Source: Rhodocyclaceae bacterium
GTDB taxonomy: Bacteria; Pseudomonadota; Gammaproteobacteria; Burkholderiales; Rhodocyclaceae
Direction: 5' to 3'
NCBI GenBank assembly: GCA_019455325.1
Contig: JACFMQ010000007.1
Span: 1-64,000 of the forward strand
DNA: 64,000 bases
Positions within the stretch are counted from its first letter, which is position 1, and each line of letters starts with the position of its first letter. Below the pieces are notes generated by a model. That model saw only the letters and a program-made list of their open reading frames with translations, had not been told where the DNA came from and did no database searches. The translations under genes and the position numbers were made by a program. Positions 54,970-63,717 of this stretch are shown here, piece by piece.

Positions 54970-55578
54970 TTACAGCCGCACCGCGTAGTATTCGACGACG
55001 TGCTGCACTTCGAGCGGGAACGGCACCTCGTTCGCTTCCGGCAGGCGGGTGACGGTGGCCGAGCCTTTCGTCGTGTCCACGCTCAGCCACTCCGGCGGCG
55101 TCAGCGACGGCTCGGCGAGCGACTCGACGACCATCGGGATGCGCCGCGCCTTTTCCGACAGCGAGACGACGTCGCCCGGCTTGACGCGGATCGAGGCGAT
55201 CGTCACCGGCCGGCCGTTGAGCAGCAGGTGGCGGTGGCTCACCAGTTGGCGGGCGGCGACCGTGGTCGGCGCGAAGCCGGCGCGGAAGACGACGTTGTCG
55301 AGCCGCCGTTCGAGCAGTTCGAGCAGCTTGGCGCCGGTCTGTCCCTTGTCGTTCTTCGCCTCGCGGAACAGGCGCTGGATCTGGCGCTCGGACACGCCGT
55401 AGTTGTAGCGCAGCTTCTGCTTCTCCATCAACTGCACGCCGAAGCCGGACTTGCGCTTCGGCTTGGCGCCGTGCTGGCCGGGGCCGTAGTCGCGGTTCGG
55501 GGTCTTGCGGGTGAGTCCGGGCAGCTCGACGCCGAGGGCGCGGACGATCTTCAGGCGGGGGCCGGTGTAGCGGGCCAT
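54970..55578 (-). CDS. rpsD: Stand-alone ribosomal protein S4 paralogue
   Basis: A 202-residue S4-family protein, from MARYTGPRLKIVRALG to VVEYYAVRL, with a complete S4 RNA-binding domain (LERRLDNVVFRAGFAPTTVA, VSHRHLLLNGRPVTI). The housekeeping betaproteobacterial S4 usually starts MARYIGPKCKLSRREG and lies in the alpha operon with rpsK and rpoA; this copy is divergent, entirely lacks cysteine and stands alone behind an EAL gene. It could replace the main S4 under some condition or regulate another RNA; the main copy, if it exists, is outside the window. Ribosome site AAAGGAAA. Confidence 0.88.
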   Translation of the reverse strand: MARYTGPRLKIVRALGVELPGLTRKTPNRDYGPGQHGAKPKRKSGFGVQLMEKQKLRYNYGVSERQIQRLFREAKNDKGQTGAKLLELLERRLDNVVFRAGFAPTTVAARQLVSHRHLLLNGRPVTIASIRVKPGDVVSLSEKARRIPMVVESLAEPSLTPPEWLSVDTTKGSATVTRLPEANEVPFPLEVQHVVEYYAVRL

Positions 55579-55623
55579 GATTTTCCTTTCTGTTTTCGGG
55601 TTGAATTGACGGGGGTTATCGGT

Positions 55624-56400
55624 TCAGGCCGCCGCCGGCAGGGGCGCGGCATGCGCCGCCCTGCCGGGCTGGCAGCCGCGGCGGATGAAGCGGTCGCGGT
55701 AGAGGAAGCCCTGCGCCAAGTCGAAGCCCATCTGCCGCGCGAGCGCCAGATGCGTTTCGTCCTCGACGCCTTCGAGGACGGTGACGAGGCCGAGGTCGGC
55801 GGCCTGCGCCAGCGCCCAGGTGAGCAGCGTGCGCTGGCGCGCGCTCATCTCGCCGGCGAGCCAGCTACGGTCGAACTTGACGAAGCAGGCGCTCATCAGC
55901 GCCGCGTAGGAGACCAGGCCGCGCGACGACGACAGGTCGTCGATGGCCATGCGGATGTCGGCGTCGGCGAGTTCGGCGATCATCCGCTCCGAGGTCGTCA
56001 CGTCGCGCAGGTGCAGGTTCTCGATGATCTCGACGACCAGCCGCTGCCGCTCGGCGACGAAGAGCGGCAGGAAGAGGTTGCCGCCGTCCTCGCGCTCGCC
56101 GGCGACGTAGCTGTCCGGGTCGAGGTTCACGAACAGCTCGCCGTGCGCCGGCGCCTCGGCGATCTGCAGCCGCTTCATCTCCAGTTCGGTGTGCAGCAGC
56201 AGCAGCGGGTTGTCGTGCAGCGCGCCGAACACGCGGTCCGGCGGCAGCCCGCGCCCGTCGGCGGCGACGAAGCGCGCCAGCGCCTCGTGGCAGCGCACCT
56301 CGCCGCTCCGCAGGTCGACGAAGGGCTGGTACTCGACGCCGAAGCGGCGGGCGTTGATGCAGTCAAGGATGACGTGCGGGTGGATGGCGGCGGTTTCCAT
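55624..56400 (-). CDS. EAL-domain c-di-GMP phosphodiesterase-like protein
   Basis: A 258-residue protein consisting of one EAL domain without sensor or membrane parts. The EAL motif is at residues 39-41 (RCHEALARF). Other catalytic positions seem kept: N in FVNLDPDS, E in VEIIENLH, the metal aspartates in AIDDLSSSRG, K in VKFDRSWL and E in LEGVED. Loop 6, usually DDFGTG, is altered to DDLSSS, which may reduce activity or make it a c-di-GMP binder. It starts 24 bases after the DUF2149 gene with GGAG before ATG, so it is likely in the chelatase operon. Confidence 0.85.
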   Translation of the reverse strand: METAAIHPHVILDCINARRFGVEYQPFVDLRSGEVRCHEALARFVAADGRGLPPDRVFGALHDNPLLLLHTELEMKRLQIAEAPAHGELFVNLDPDSYVAGEREDGGNLFLPLFVAERQRLVVEIIENLHLRDVTTSERMIAELADADIRMAIDDLSSSRGLVSYAALMSACFVKFDRSWLAGEMSARQRTLLTWALAQAADLGLVTVLEGVEDETHLALARQMGFDLAQGFLYRDRFIRRGCQPGRAAHAAPLPAAA

Positions 56401-56424
56401 TCGTTGCTCCGTTGTCGGGCACGG

Positions 56425-56748
56425 TTAGTTCGCGTCGCTGCCTTCCGGCACATAGACCATCGAGCCGTCCTTCATGCGGTAGGCAACGCCGGCCTTTTCG
56501 CCGTCGCCGCTGCCGATGCTGCCGGTGGCCTTGTATTTTTCGATTTTCTCGCCCTTCTTGATCAGCACTTCCATGGTCGGTTTGCCAGGGTCGGTGATGA
56601 CCGTCACGTCTTGTTTGTTGAAAGGATTCATCAGCGGATTCTGCGCCACGGTGATGAGCAGCGCGGCGATGATGACGAGGAAGATGTCGATGAGGTTCAC
56701 CACCGACAGGATCGGGTCGTCGGATTCCGGTTCGTGCAGGAATTTCAT
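56425..56748 (-). CDS. DUF2149 membrane protein
   Basis: A 107-residue protein with one N-terminal membrane helix (NLIDIFLVIIAALLITVAQ) preceded by HEPESDDPILSVV, then a short periplasmic domain (VTVITDPGKPTMEVLIKKG). This is the DUF2149 pattern; the topology resembles ExbD/TolR, which couple proton channels to the envelope. Its ATG overlaps the stop of the ExbB/TolQ-like gene, and CobN-like genes lie upstream, so it probably serves as ExbD-like partner in this system (inference). Confidence 0.82.
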   Translation of the reverse strand: MKFLHEPESDDPILSVVNLIDIFLVIIAALLITVAQNPLMNPFNKQDVTVITDPGKPTMEVLIKKGEKIEKYKATGSIGSGDGEKAGVAYRMKDGSMVYVPEGSDAN

Positions 56749-57263
56749 TGTGCCGCCGCTCCCTGGGTGTTGGACCGGGCGGCCATCAGCCAGGCCAGCT
56801 CCTCGGCCAGCCAGCGCCGCTGCACGGAAACGATCCAGTAGGTGATCGAGGCGGCGATCAGCGCCAGGATGACCGCCGAGAAGGCGACGGTGAGGTTGTC
56901 CGAAACCTGCGCCAGATTGCCGTCAGAGAGACCCTTCAGCGCCGGCCCCATCGGAATCATGGTGGCGACGAGGCCGAGCATGGGGGCGACGCGGGTGGCC
57001 ACGCGCGGTATTTCGAGCAGCTTGTGGGCCATGACGTCGAGGTCGTCCTCGTTGATCCCGGTCTTGCCGCGCGCCCAGGCGATCAGCGGATAGCCGCGCG
57101 TCTGCTCGAACGAGATGCTGCGGCCCCGGCGCTGCCACCACTGGATGATGAAGGCGCCGAGCGCGTAGAAGGCGTAGAAGAAGAGCAGGGCGATGACGGC
57201 GAGCGTCGGAATCAGGAAGACCTGTCCGGCCTGGTACATCAAGACTTCGAGCATATGGCTCAT
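56745..57263 (-). CDS. MotA/TolQ/ExbB-type proton channel protein
   Basis: A 172-residue inner-membrane protein with three helices: TLAVIALLFFYAFYALGAF near the N-terminus, and the two channel helices VAPMLGLVATMIPMGPALK and FSAVILALIAASITYWIV at the C-terminus. The APMLGLVATM-GP segment is the MotA/TolQ/ExbB signature. ATG 57263 has AAAGGAG and overlaps the stop of the cobN-like gene. It should energise envelope transport together with the DUF2149 partner and the TonB receptor or the CobN-like protein. Confidence 0.88.
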   Translation of the reverse strand: MSHMLEVLMYQAGQVFLIPTLAVIALLFFYAFYALGAFIIQWWQRRGRSISFEQTRGYPLIAWARGKTGINEDDLDVMAHKLLEIPRVATRVAPMLGLVATMIPMGPALKGLSDGNLAQVSDNLTVAFSAVILALIAASITYWIVSVQRRWLAEELAWLMAARSNTQGAAAQ

Positions 57264-60200
57264 GAAAAACTCCTTTGCGTGTTGAAGAAACGGAATGCGG
57301 GCAGGCGCCCGGACTGGCGCAGCGCGCCCGCCGCGGTGGTGACCGCGAGCAGCATGAGCGCAAGCACGAGGAACTCCGGCAGGTCGGCCGGCGGCGCGGC
57401 GGCGGCGTCGGCCTGTCTTTCGAGACGCTGGCCCTCGATCTGCGGCGGCTGGGCGGCCGCCTTGCCCGGCGCCGGGGCGACGAAGTCGAGGCCGTAGCCG
57501 GCGCCTTTCAACTGTTCGACGAAGGGCAGCACCTTCTCGTTCATCGGCTCGAAGTCGTGGCGGCGCATCGCGTCCTCGACGACCTCGACCAGCTCCTTCA
57601 GCGTGTCGGCGTCGGCCTGCCAGTAGCCCTTGCGGTTGGCTTCGAGCATGCGCTCGGCGATCTGCGCCAGCGCGCGCGGGTTCTTGTCCTCGAACCACTC
57701 GCGCGTGCCGAGCTTGAGCTTGTCGCGGACGTAGACGTCGTGGAACTCCTGCCACTGGTCTTCGCGCACGGCGTTCGGGTCGACGACCTGCCAGCCCCAG
57801 AAATTCTCGACCGAGTCGAGCACGTTGAGCGTGCCGGAGTAGCCCTGGTCGCGCTGCGCGGTGACCCACTGCGGATGGAACTGGCGCCCCTTCAGCTCCT
57901 GCGCCATGAAGCGGGCTGTCGGTTCCATGCGCGGGTTGTCGGCCGAGCGCAGGTTGGCGATCAGGCTGTCGGGCGACTTGCCGGAAAGGTTGCGGATGGC
58001 CAGCGACAGCGCGCCGAAGTAGCCGAAGGGATCGTCGGAGGTGAGCAGCCCGTAGAGGTTCGAGGTGCGCGAGAACATCACGGCGTCCGAGCCGGCGAGG
58101 TTCTTGGCGTAGAGGTCGAGGCCCGCCCGCTTCTCGCCCCAGCGCTTCTCGTCGGCGCCGAAGTAGTAGCCGAGGGTGTCGAGATAGTTGCGCGCGATCT
58201 TGTCGTCCTTCTCCCAGGTGTCGGAGGCGGTCGCGGTTTCGGAAACGCCGTTGCCGTACTGGCCCACCTGATTGGAGAACACGCGCACGGTAGACAGCGC
58301 CTCGGCCTCGTCCTCGGCCACGCCCTGGCCGGCAAGGGTCTGGCGCAGGGTCTGCGTGTTGCGGCGGACGAAGTTGTCGCGCTCGTCCTGCGCCGCCACC
58401 TTCTTCACCGCCTCGGCCAGGCGCTTCATCGGGCCGGGGAAGGTGTCGCGGTAGAGGCCGGTGACCGACACCACCACGTCGATGCGCGGACGCTTCAGCT
58501 CGTCGGCCGGGATCACCTCGACGGCGATGATGTCATCGCGGCCGACGTTGCGCATGTCGCGCATGCGCGCCAGCGGCAGCTTGCTCTTCACGCTCTCGGG
58601 CAGGTAATCGGCGACCTTGAGCAGGCGGTCGCCGGTCAGCGTGCTGACGGCGGCCCTGGAGATGAACGCGGGCATGTTCCGCAGCCGGTCGCGGACCATC
58701 TCGGCGACGTTGTCGTTGAGCATGCCGGTCTCGTTCCACACCGGCCGCGCGCCCATCAGCGCGAGAATCTGCGCCTCCATGACGCCGAAGTGGCGCATGG
58801 TTTCCAGCGACCAGAGGTTGAAGACGAGCTTCTCCGGGTAGCGGCCGTGCTGCCTGCGGTAGTCCTCGATCGTCTGTTCGGCGAGCTGTTTGCCGGTTTC
58901 CCAGGCGCTGCGCGTCGGCACCTTGGCCGGGTCGAAGGCGTACATGTTGCGGCCGGTGGGCAGCAGGTCGGGGTTGCGCACCACGTCGCCGCCGTAGCCG
59001 GTGGGGATGTAGCGTCCTTCGAGGCCGGCGAGCAGGCTGCCGATCTCGTCGCTGGCCTGGAATTTTTCGTAATGGCCGCGCGCGGTTTCGAGGTGCAGGC
59101 GCAGGCCGGCGGCGACGCCGTCCAGCGGCTTGCCGTCGATCACGTGCTCGGCCAGCAGGCGGGCGGCGTTCGATGCCTCGAACAGCTTGTAGTCGCGCGC
59201 GTTCGCGGCTTCGGGTCCGTCGGCGGCGACGAGGAAATCCTTGCCGAGCATCAGCGCCAGCGTCGACACCATGTGCTCGCGCTTGGGCAGGCTGCCCAGC
59301 GTGTGGTTGCCCAGAGGCTGCGCCTGGTTGGAGAGGCCCATCAGGAAGTCCTGCAGTGTGGCGACGAAGCCCTCGGGGTCGCGGCGCGCGCGCGCGCGCG
59401 CGGCGTCTTCGCGGCTCTCCCAGTCCATGTCCTTGTAGAGCTTGGTCGCCACCGCCTTGTCCAGGATGGTCTGGAAAGCCTTCTCCTTCAGCGACTCGAC
59501 GCCGGCGGCGGCGTACTCGTTGATGAGGCGCACGATCTCGCTCATCTCGTCGAAGGTGCCGGTGACGGCGAACGGCGGCGTCAGATGCGAGATCAGCGCG
59601 GCGCGGCCGCGCCGCCGGGCCTGGATGCCTTCGGCGAGGTTGTCGGCGATGTAGGGGTAGAACACCGGCGTGTCGCCGAGAATGAGGTACGGGTCGTCGA
59701 ACACCGACAGGCCGCGCTCCTTGCCGCTCAGCCATTCCTGCGTGCCGTGCGTGCCCAGGTGCACCAGCGCGTCGATGCCGACCTGTTCGCGCAGCCACTG
59801 GTAGGCGGCGAGATAGGCGTGGTTCACGGGAATGTTGGTGTCGTGGTAGAGCAGCGAGTCGTCCTTGGTGTTCTCGCTCTCGTTCCGGCGCGGCTGCGGC
59901 AGCACGATGGCCTTGCCGAGCGCGACGCGGGGAATGACGAAATGGCGCTGGCCCTTGTGCATCACCGTCATCCGGCTCTTTTCCGGCGTGCCCCACTGCT
60001 TCTCGATGCCGGCGCGCACTTCGCGCGGCAGCCGGTCGTACCAGCGGCGGTAGGCCGCCACCGGCCAGAGCGCGGCGTAGCCGTCCTTCACCAGCGCCGG
60101 CACGTCGGCGGCGAGATCCTTGCTGTAGTAGGGCTTGAGCATCGCCCAGGCGTCCTTCTCGAAGAACGCCGCGTCGCGCGGCTCCACCGCGTAGCCGCGC

Positions 60201-61402
60201 GCCTGCATCGCCTGCGTGAGCGCGGCCAGCGATTTCGGGATGTCGAGGAAGGCGGCGCCGAGGTTCGAGACGCCCGGCGGGTAGTTGTAGAAGAACACCG
60301 CGAGCTTCTTGTCGGCGTTCGGCAGCTTGGTCAGCCGCGTCATGCCCGCGGCCTTGCCGACCAGCGCGTCGAGCTGCGCCGGAATCAGTTCCATGCGCTT
60401 CGTCTTCGCATCCTGGGCGGCGACGATCATCGGGTCGGTGAAGCCGATGATCTCCGGCATGACCAGCGTCATCGGCACCTGCGTCAGATGGATGCCCGAG
60501 GGATCTTTCTGCCAGACCTCGACGTCGCCGTCGCGGTAGTGCAGCGCGTGCAGGACCGGCACGCCGATCCGCGCGGCCTGGGCGCGCACCTTTTCGGCGT
60601 CCATGATCATCGCCTGGTGCGTGATGACGACCTCGGCCCGCGGCTTGCCGTCCTTCATCAGGAACTTTTCGCCGAGGTAGTCGCTGACGATGTCGGAGTA
60701 GTAGGGCAGCACCGCCAGCCCGCGCTTTTCCAGCGCGCGGATCGTGGCGTCGACGGGCGCGAGCGAATCGGCGGCCAGGTGGTTGCGGTGAAAAATCACC
60801 GCCACCGTCGCCTGCCCCGGCTTCGGCGGACGCCAGCCGAGGTAGCTTTCCGTGTCGGCGAAGACGAGGTTCGGCGCGTCCGGGTGGTAGAGCGCCTCCT
60901 GCGGGAAGATCAGCGGCGCTTCGGTCTTGCCGGATTCGCCGAGCAGGCGCACCTTGAGGAAGCGCACGAGCCGGATGAAGTTTTCCTGGCCGCCGTTCTG
61001 CAGGTAGGGGTGCAGCTCGTGCTCGACCCCCTCGGGCGCGTTCTGGGAGAGCGGCGTGCCCGCCAGCCCGGCGGCGACGGCGATCAGGCCGGGATTGGCG
61101 GCGATGGCCCGGCCGTACTCCCCGGCCACCGGCGCCAGCGAGTCGGGGCCGGACAGGGCGTCGAAAATGACGATGCGGTACTGCGCGAACAGCGCCTGCG
61201 CCGCGTCCGGCCGCACCTCGTCGGTGAAGCGGTGCTCGACGCTCATCCCCTCCTTTGCCGCCGCGCGCGCGACCGCGGCGTACTTCGCCTGCTGCGACGG
61301 CTTGCCCATGATCGGCGAGAAGAACAGCACCTTGTCCGCGGCGTGCGCGGCGGCGCCGCAGAGCAGGTAAAGCACCAGCGTGAGCAGGGAAGCGGATTTC
61401 AT
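57260..61402 (-). CDS. Exported CobN-like class I chelatase homologue
   Basis: A 1380-residue member of the CobN/BchH family, which normally inserts Co or Mg into tetrapyrroles in the cytoplasm. Unlike CobN it starts with a signal peptide (MKSASLLTLVLYLLCG, cleavage near AHAADK) and ends with a membrane helix (LPEFLVLALMLLAV) after a proline/alanine linker, so it should face the periplasm. Family cores such as LVHLGTHGTQEWLSGKERG, PYLILGDTPVFYPYIADN and NLYGLLTSDDPFGYFG are intact. Neither cobS/cobT nor bchI/bchD-like ATPases are nearby. Similar exported CobN-like proteins with a TonB receptor, MotA/TolQ and DUF2149 genes occur as HmuS in hmu operons of Bacteroidota. Function here is inferred: removal or exchange of metal in an imported tetrapyrrole. 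Confidence 0.88.
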   Translation of the reverse strand: MKSASLLTLVLYLLCGAAAHAADKVLFFSPIMGKPSQQAKYAAVARAAAKEGMSVEHRFTDEVRPDAAQALFAQYRIVIFDALSGPDSLAPVAGEYGRAIAANPGLIAVAAGLAGTPLSQNAPEGVEHELHPYLQNGGQENFIRLVRFLKVRLLGESGKTEAPLIFPQEALYHPDAPNLVFADTESYLGWRPPKPGQATVAVIFHRNHLAADSLAPVDATIRALEKRGLAVLPYYSDIVSDYLGEKFLMKDGKPRAEVVITHQAMIMDAEKVRAQAARIGVPVLHALHYRDGDVEVWQKDPSGIHLTQVPMTLVMPEIIGFTDPMIVAAQDAKTKRMELIPAQLDALVGKAAGMTRLTKLPNADKKLAVFFYNYPPGVSNLGAAFLDIPKSLAALTQAMQARGYAVEPRDAAFFEKDAWAMLKPYYSKDLAADVPALVKDGYAALWPVAAYRRWYDRLPREVRAGIEKQWGTPEKSRMTVMHKGQRHFVIPRVALGKAIVLPQPRRNESENTKDDSLLYHDTNIPVNHAYLAAYQWLREQVGIDALVHLGTHGTQEWLSGKERGLSVFDDPYLILGDTPVFYPYIADNLAEGIQARRRGRAALISHLTPPFAVTGTFDEMSEIVRLINEYAAAGVESLKEKAFQTILDKAVATKLYKDMDWESREDAARARARRDPEGFVATLQDFLMGLSNQAQPLGNHTLGSLPKREHMVSTLALMLGKDFLVAADGPEAANARDYKLFEASNAARLLAEHVIDGKPLDGVAAGLRLHLETARGHYEKFQASDEIGSLLAGLEGRYIPTGYGGDVVRNPDLLPTGRNMYAFDPAKVPTRSAWETGKQLAEQTIEDYRRQHGRYPEKLVFNLWSLETMRHFGVMEAQILALMGARPVWNETGMLNDNVAEMVRDRLRNMPAFISRAAVSTLTGDRLLKVADYLPESVKSKLPLARMRDMRNVGRDDIIAVEVIPADELKRPRIDVVVSVTGLYRDTFPGPMKRLAEAVKKVAAQDERDNFVRRNTQTLRQTLAGQGVAEDEAEALSTVRVFSNQVGQYGNGVSETATASDTWEKDDKIARNYLDTLGYYFGADEKRWGEKRAGLDLYAKNLAGSDAVMFSRTSNLYGLLTSDDPFGYFGALSLAIRNLSGKSPDSLIANLRSADNPRMEPTARFMAQELKGRQFHPQWVTAQRDQGYSGTLNVLDSVENFWGWQVVDPNAVREDQWQEFHDVYVRDKLKLGTREWFEDKNPRALAQIAERMLEANRKGYWQADADTLKELVEVVEDAMRRHDFEPMNEKVLPFVEQLKGAGYGLDFVAPAPGKAAAQPPQIEGQRLERQADAAAAPPADLPEFLVLALMLLAVTTAAGALRQSGRLPAFRFFNTQRSFS

Positions 61403-61471
61403 GTCGTATGCATCGGCAGGGGAATGGGTCGAGGACGCGGCGCCGCGCCGTTTACGGAACGCGGCGGCGCA

Positions 61472-63550
61472 TCACCACTTGCCTTCCAGCGACAGCAGCC
61501 AGGTGCGCTGGCCGGGTTCGAGGGTGGCCAGTTGCCAGGCGTCGACGCCCTCCCAGGCCGAGGCGAAGCGGCGGGTGTCGGCGCCGAGGATGTTCTGCAG
61601 CGAGAGGCGCAGGTTGAACACCTTGTCGAGCCGGTGCGTCACGTGGGCGTCGAGCAGGTCGCGGCGGCGCGTGTCGGCGGCGATCTCGCCCGGCACGCGG
61701 GTTTTCACCTCGCCGTTGCGCTGCCACTGGAATCCCCAGGTCGAGCGCCAGGCCGGCAGGCTGTCCTCGTAGCCGAGCGAGAAGGTGTAGCGCGGCAGCT
61801 CGCGCGGGCGGCGCGTGCGTCCGAGCTGTTCGTCGTCGACCTCGCCGCGCGGCAGCGTCAACTGGACGCGCAGGTTGCCGTCCTTGGGCAGGAAGGCGGC
61901 CTGGCTCAGCTTGGCCGAGAGTTCCAGCCCCCAGTGGCGGGCGTCGCCTTCGTTGACCGGCCGCTCGACCCAGCGCGCGCCTTCGAGGCGCGTGCGCCGC
62001 TCGACGAAATCCTGCGTATGGCGCAGATAGACGTTGGCGCCGAGCACGCCGCCGCTGAGGTGCCGCTCCAGCCCGGCTTCGAGGTTGGCGATGCGCTCCG
62101 GCTTCAGGTTCGGGTTGCCGCCGCGGTCCGGTTCCAGCGGCGTGTTGGCCGAGGCCGCGCGCGTGGCGACGGCGGTCAGTTCGTCCAGCTTGGGGAAGCG
62201 GATGGCGCCGGAGAGCGAGGTGCGCGCGACCCAGCCGCTGACCGGCTCCCAGCGCAGCGCCAGCGCCGGATCGACGGCGCCGTGGCTGCGCCTGTCGCCG
62301 TCGGTGTCGATGCTCATGCGCTCGCCGCGCAGGCCGAGGGTCGCCGTCAGATCGGAACGCAGCGCCCACTCGTCCTGGAGCCAGAGCGTCCACTGCCGTT
62401 CGCTGCCGGAAAAGTCGGTGGCGCCGACCACGGCGCCGGCGAATCCCTGCCGGTCGTCGCGGCGGTGCCGGGCGAAATCGACGCCGGTCGACAGGAAGTG
62501 CGTGCCGACGGCGCGGTCCAGGCGCAGCGCGGCGGAGAACTCGCGGTCCTCGCGGCGCTCGGCCTCGGTCCAGGCGCTGACGGCGCCGAGCGCGTCGCGC
62601 GCCACGCGGTCGCGGTCGGCGGTGCGGCGGCCCTGCATGATGGCGGCGCGGCCCGAGAGCTTCGAGTCGCCCATGCGCATCTCTCCTTCGGCGCGTACCC
62701 GGGCGATGCGGATGCCGCTGTCCTCGCGGTCGTCGCGCGCGCCGCCGTTGCCGTGGTCGATGTCCGTCGCGCGCTTGCCGTCGTTGCGGTAGTAGCTCGG
62801 CCAGAGCGTCAGCAGGTCGGCCCCCCGCCGCCACGAGAGCCGCGGCGAGAAGATGAATTCGTTGATCGAGTAGTCGCCGCGCTCTCTTTCCCAATCGGCG
62901 CCGCTCAGGGTGGAGTCGCGCCGCAGCGTGCGGTCGACCGGCATGCCGTGGCGGTTGACGGTGATCGGCACGATCCAGGAAAACCCGCCTTCGCCGCCGC
63001 CGCGGGTGAACGTCGTCTGCCCGTTCGCCTCCGAGCCGCGCTGGCCGGCGGCGAGCTTCACGGAGGTCGAGTCGCGCGCGACCGGCTGCTTCATCACGAG
63101 GTTCACCGTCACCGGCGCGGCGCCGCCGAATTCGGCCGAGCCGCCGCGCAGGATCTCGATGCGCTCCAGCTCGCCGGACGGCATCCGCCCGACCTGGGTC
63201 AGCGCGAAGCGCGCGTTGGCCGTCGGCCGCTCGCCGTTCACCAGGAACTGCACCGCGTCGCGGCTCATGCCGCGCGCGCGCGCGCCCATGCCGCCGTCGG
63301 CGCCGTGCTCGCCGGCCTCGATGCCGGGCAGCTTGCGGATCACCTCGCCGACCGTCAGGCCGCCGAGCGCCTCGATCTCGGCGCGGTCGATCACCGTTTT
63401 CTGCGATACCGCCTCGCGCTGCTCGGCGAGCGCGTCGGAGGTCGCCGTGACGGTGACCTCCTTCAACTGGGTCGGCGCCGGTTCGGCGGCGAGCGCCGGG
63501 GCGAGGAAAGAGCAAAGGGCGACTGCTTGCAGCGTGTTTTTCGTGTTCAT
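61472..63550 (-). CDS. TonB-dependent receptor of the CobN-like operon
   Basis: Outer-membrane active transporter of 692 residues from ATG 63550; ATG 63565 (five more residues) is equally possible since neither has a strong ribosome site. It has a signal peptide (VALCSFLAPALAA), a plug with IDRAEIEALGGLTVGEVIR, FLVNGERP and GELERIEILRGGSAEFGG, and a beta barrel ending in an aromatic residue (WLLSLEGKW). No STN domain, so no FecR-type signalling. It lies between the two CobN-like genes on the same strand, making it the likely entry gate for their substrate, perhaps heme or another metal tetrapyrrole. Confidence 0.9.
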   Translation of the reverse strand: MNTKNTLQAVALCSFLAPALAAEPAPTQLKEVTVTATSDALAEQREAVSQKTVIDRAEIEALGGLTVGEVIRKLPGIEAGEHGADGGMGARARGMSRDAVQFLVNGERPTANARFALTQVGRMPSGELERIEILRGGSAEFGGAAPVTVNLVMKQPVARDSTSVKLAAGQRGSEANGQTTFTRGGGEGGFSWIVPITVNRHGMPVDRTLRRDSTLSGADWERERGDYSINEFIFSPRLSWRRGADLLTLWPSYYRNDGKRATDIDHGNGGARDDREDSGIRIARVRAEGEMRMGDSKLSGRAAIMQGRRTADRDRVARDALGAVSAWTEAERREDREFSAALRLDRAVGTHFLSTGVDFARHRRDDRQGFAGAVVGATDFSGSERQWTLWLQDEWALRSDLTATLGLRGERMSIDTDGDRRSHGAVDPALALRWEPVSGWVARTSLSGAIRFPKLDELTAVATRAASANTPLEPDRGGNPNLKPERIANLEAGLERHLSGGVLGANVYLRHTQDFVERRTRLEGARWVERPVNEGDARHWGLELSAKLSQAAFLPKDGNLRVQLTLPRGEVDDEQLGRTRRPRELPRYTFSLGYEDSLPAWRSTWGFQWQRNGEVKTRVPGEIAADTRRRDLLDAHVTHRLDKVFNLRLSLQNILGADTRRFASAWEGVDAWQLATLEPGQRTWLLSLEGKW

Positions 63551-63636
63551 AGGGTTGGAAGCCATGGGTACTTTCGCCAGAAGACAAGCCATACCCGCGC
63601 TCCTCTCTCGCAAGGGGCGGGGCGGGCAACTCGCGC

Positions 63637-63668
63637 CCCCGCGTGCGGCGCTCGGGCTCGACGCGGGG
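63637..63668 (-). other. Intergenic hairpin upstream of the TonB receptor
   Basis: An 8-bp inverted repeat CCCCGCGT / ACGCGGGG with a 16-base GC-rich loop lies in the 167-base gap between the partial CobN-like gene and the receptor gene. It could be an attenuator or processing site. I found no complete cobalamin riboswitch in this gap. Confidence 0.35.
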
Positions 63669-63717
63669 ACACCTCTCGATTTCGCGTTCATCATGCCAGT
63701 GGCCGGTGCTGCGGCGA

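Noticed and set aside
59380-59405. A run of alternating GC inside the cobN-like gene that looks like a simple repeat
   Set aside because: It is in frame, encodes an Arg-Ala helix (ARARAR) and does not disturb the coding sequence; ordinary codon bias explains it.
63551-63717. GCCACTG and GTCCCCGC pieces that resemble parts of a cobalamin riboswitch
   Set aside because: The pieces occur in the wrong order and spacing and the rest of the aptamer is missing; I list only a simple hairpin.
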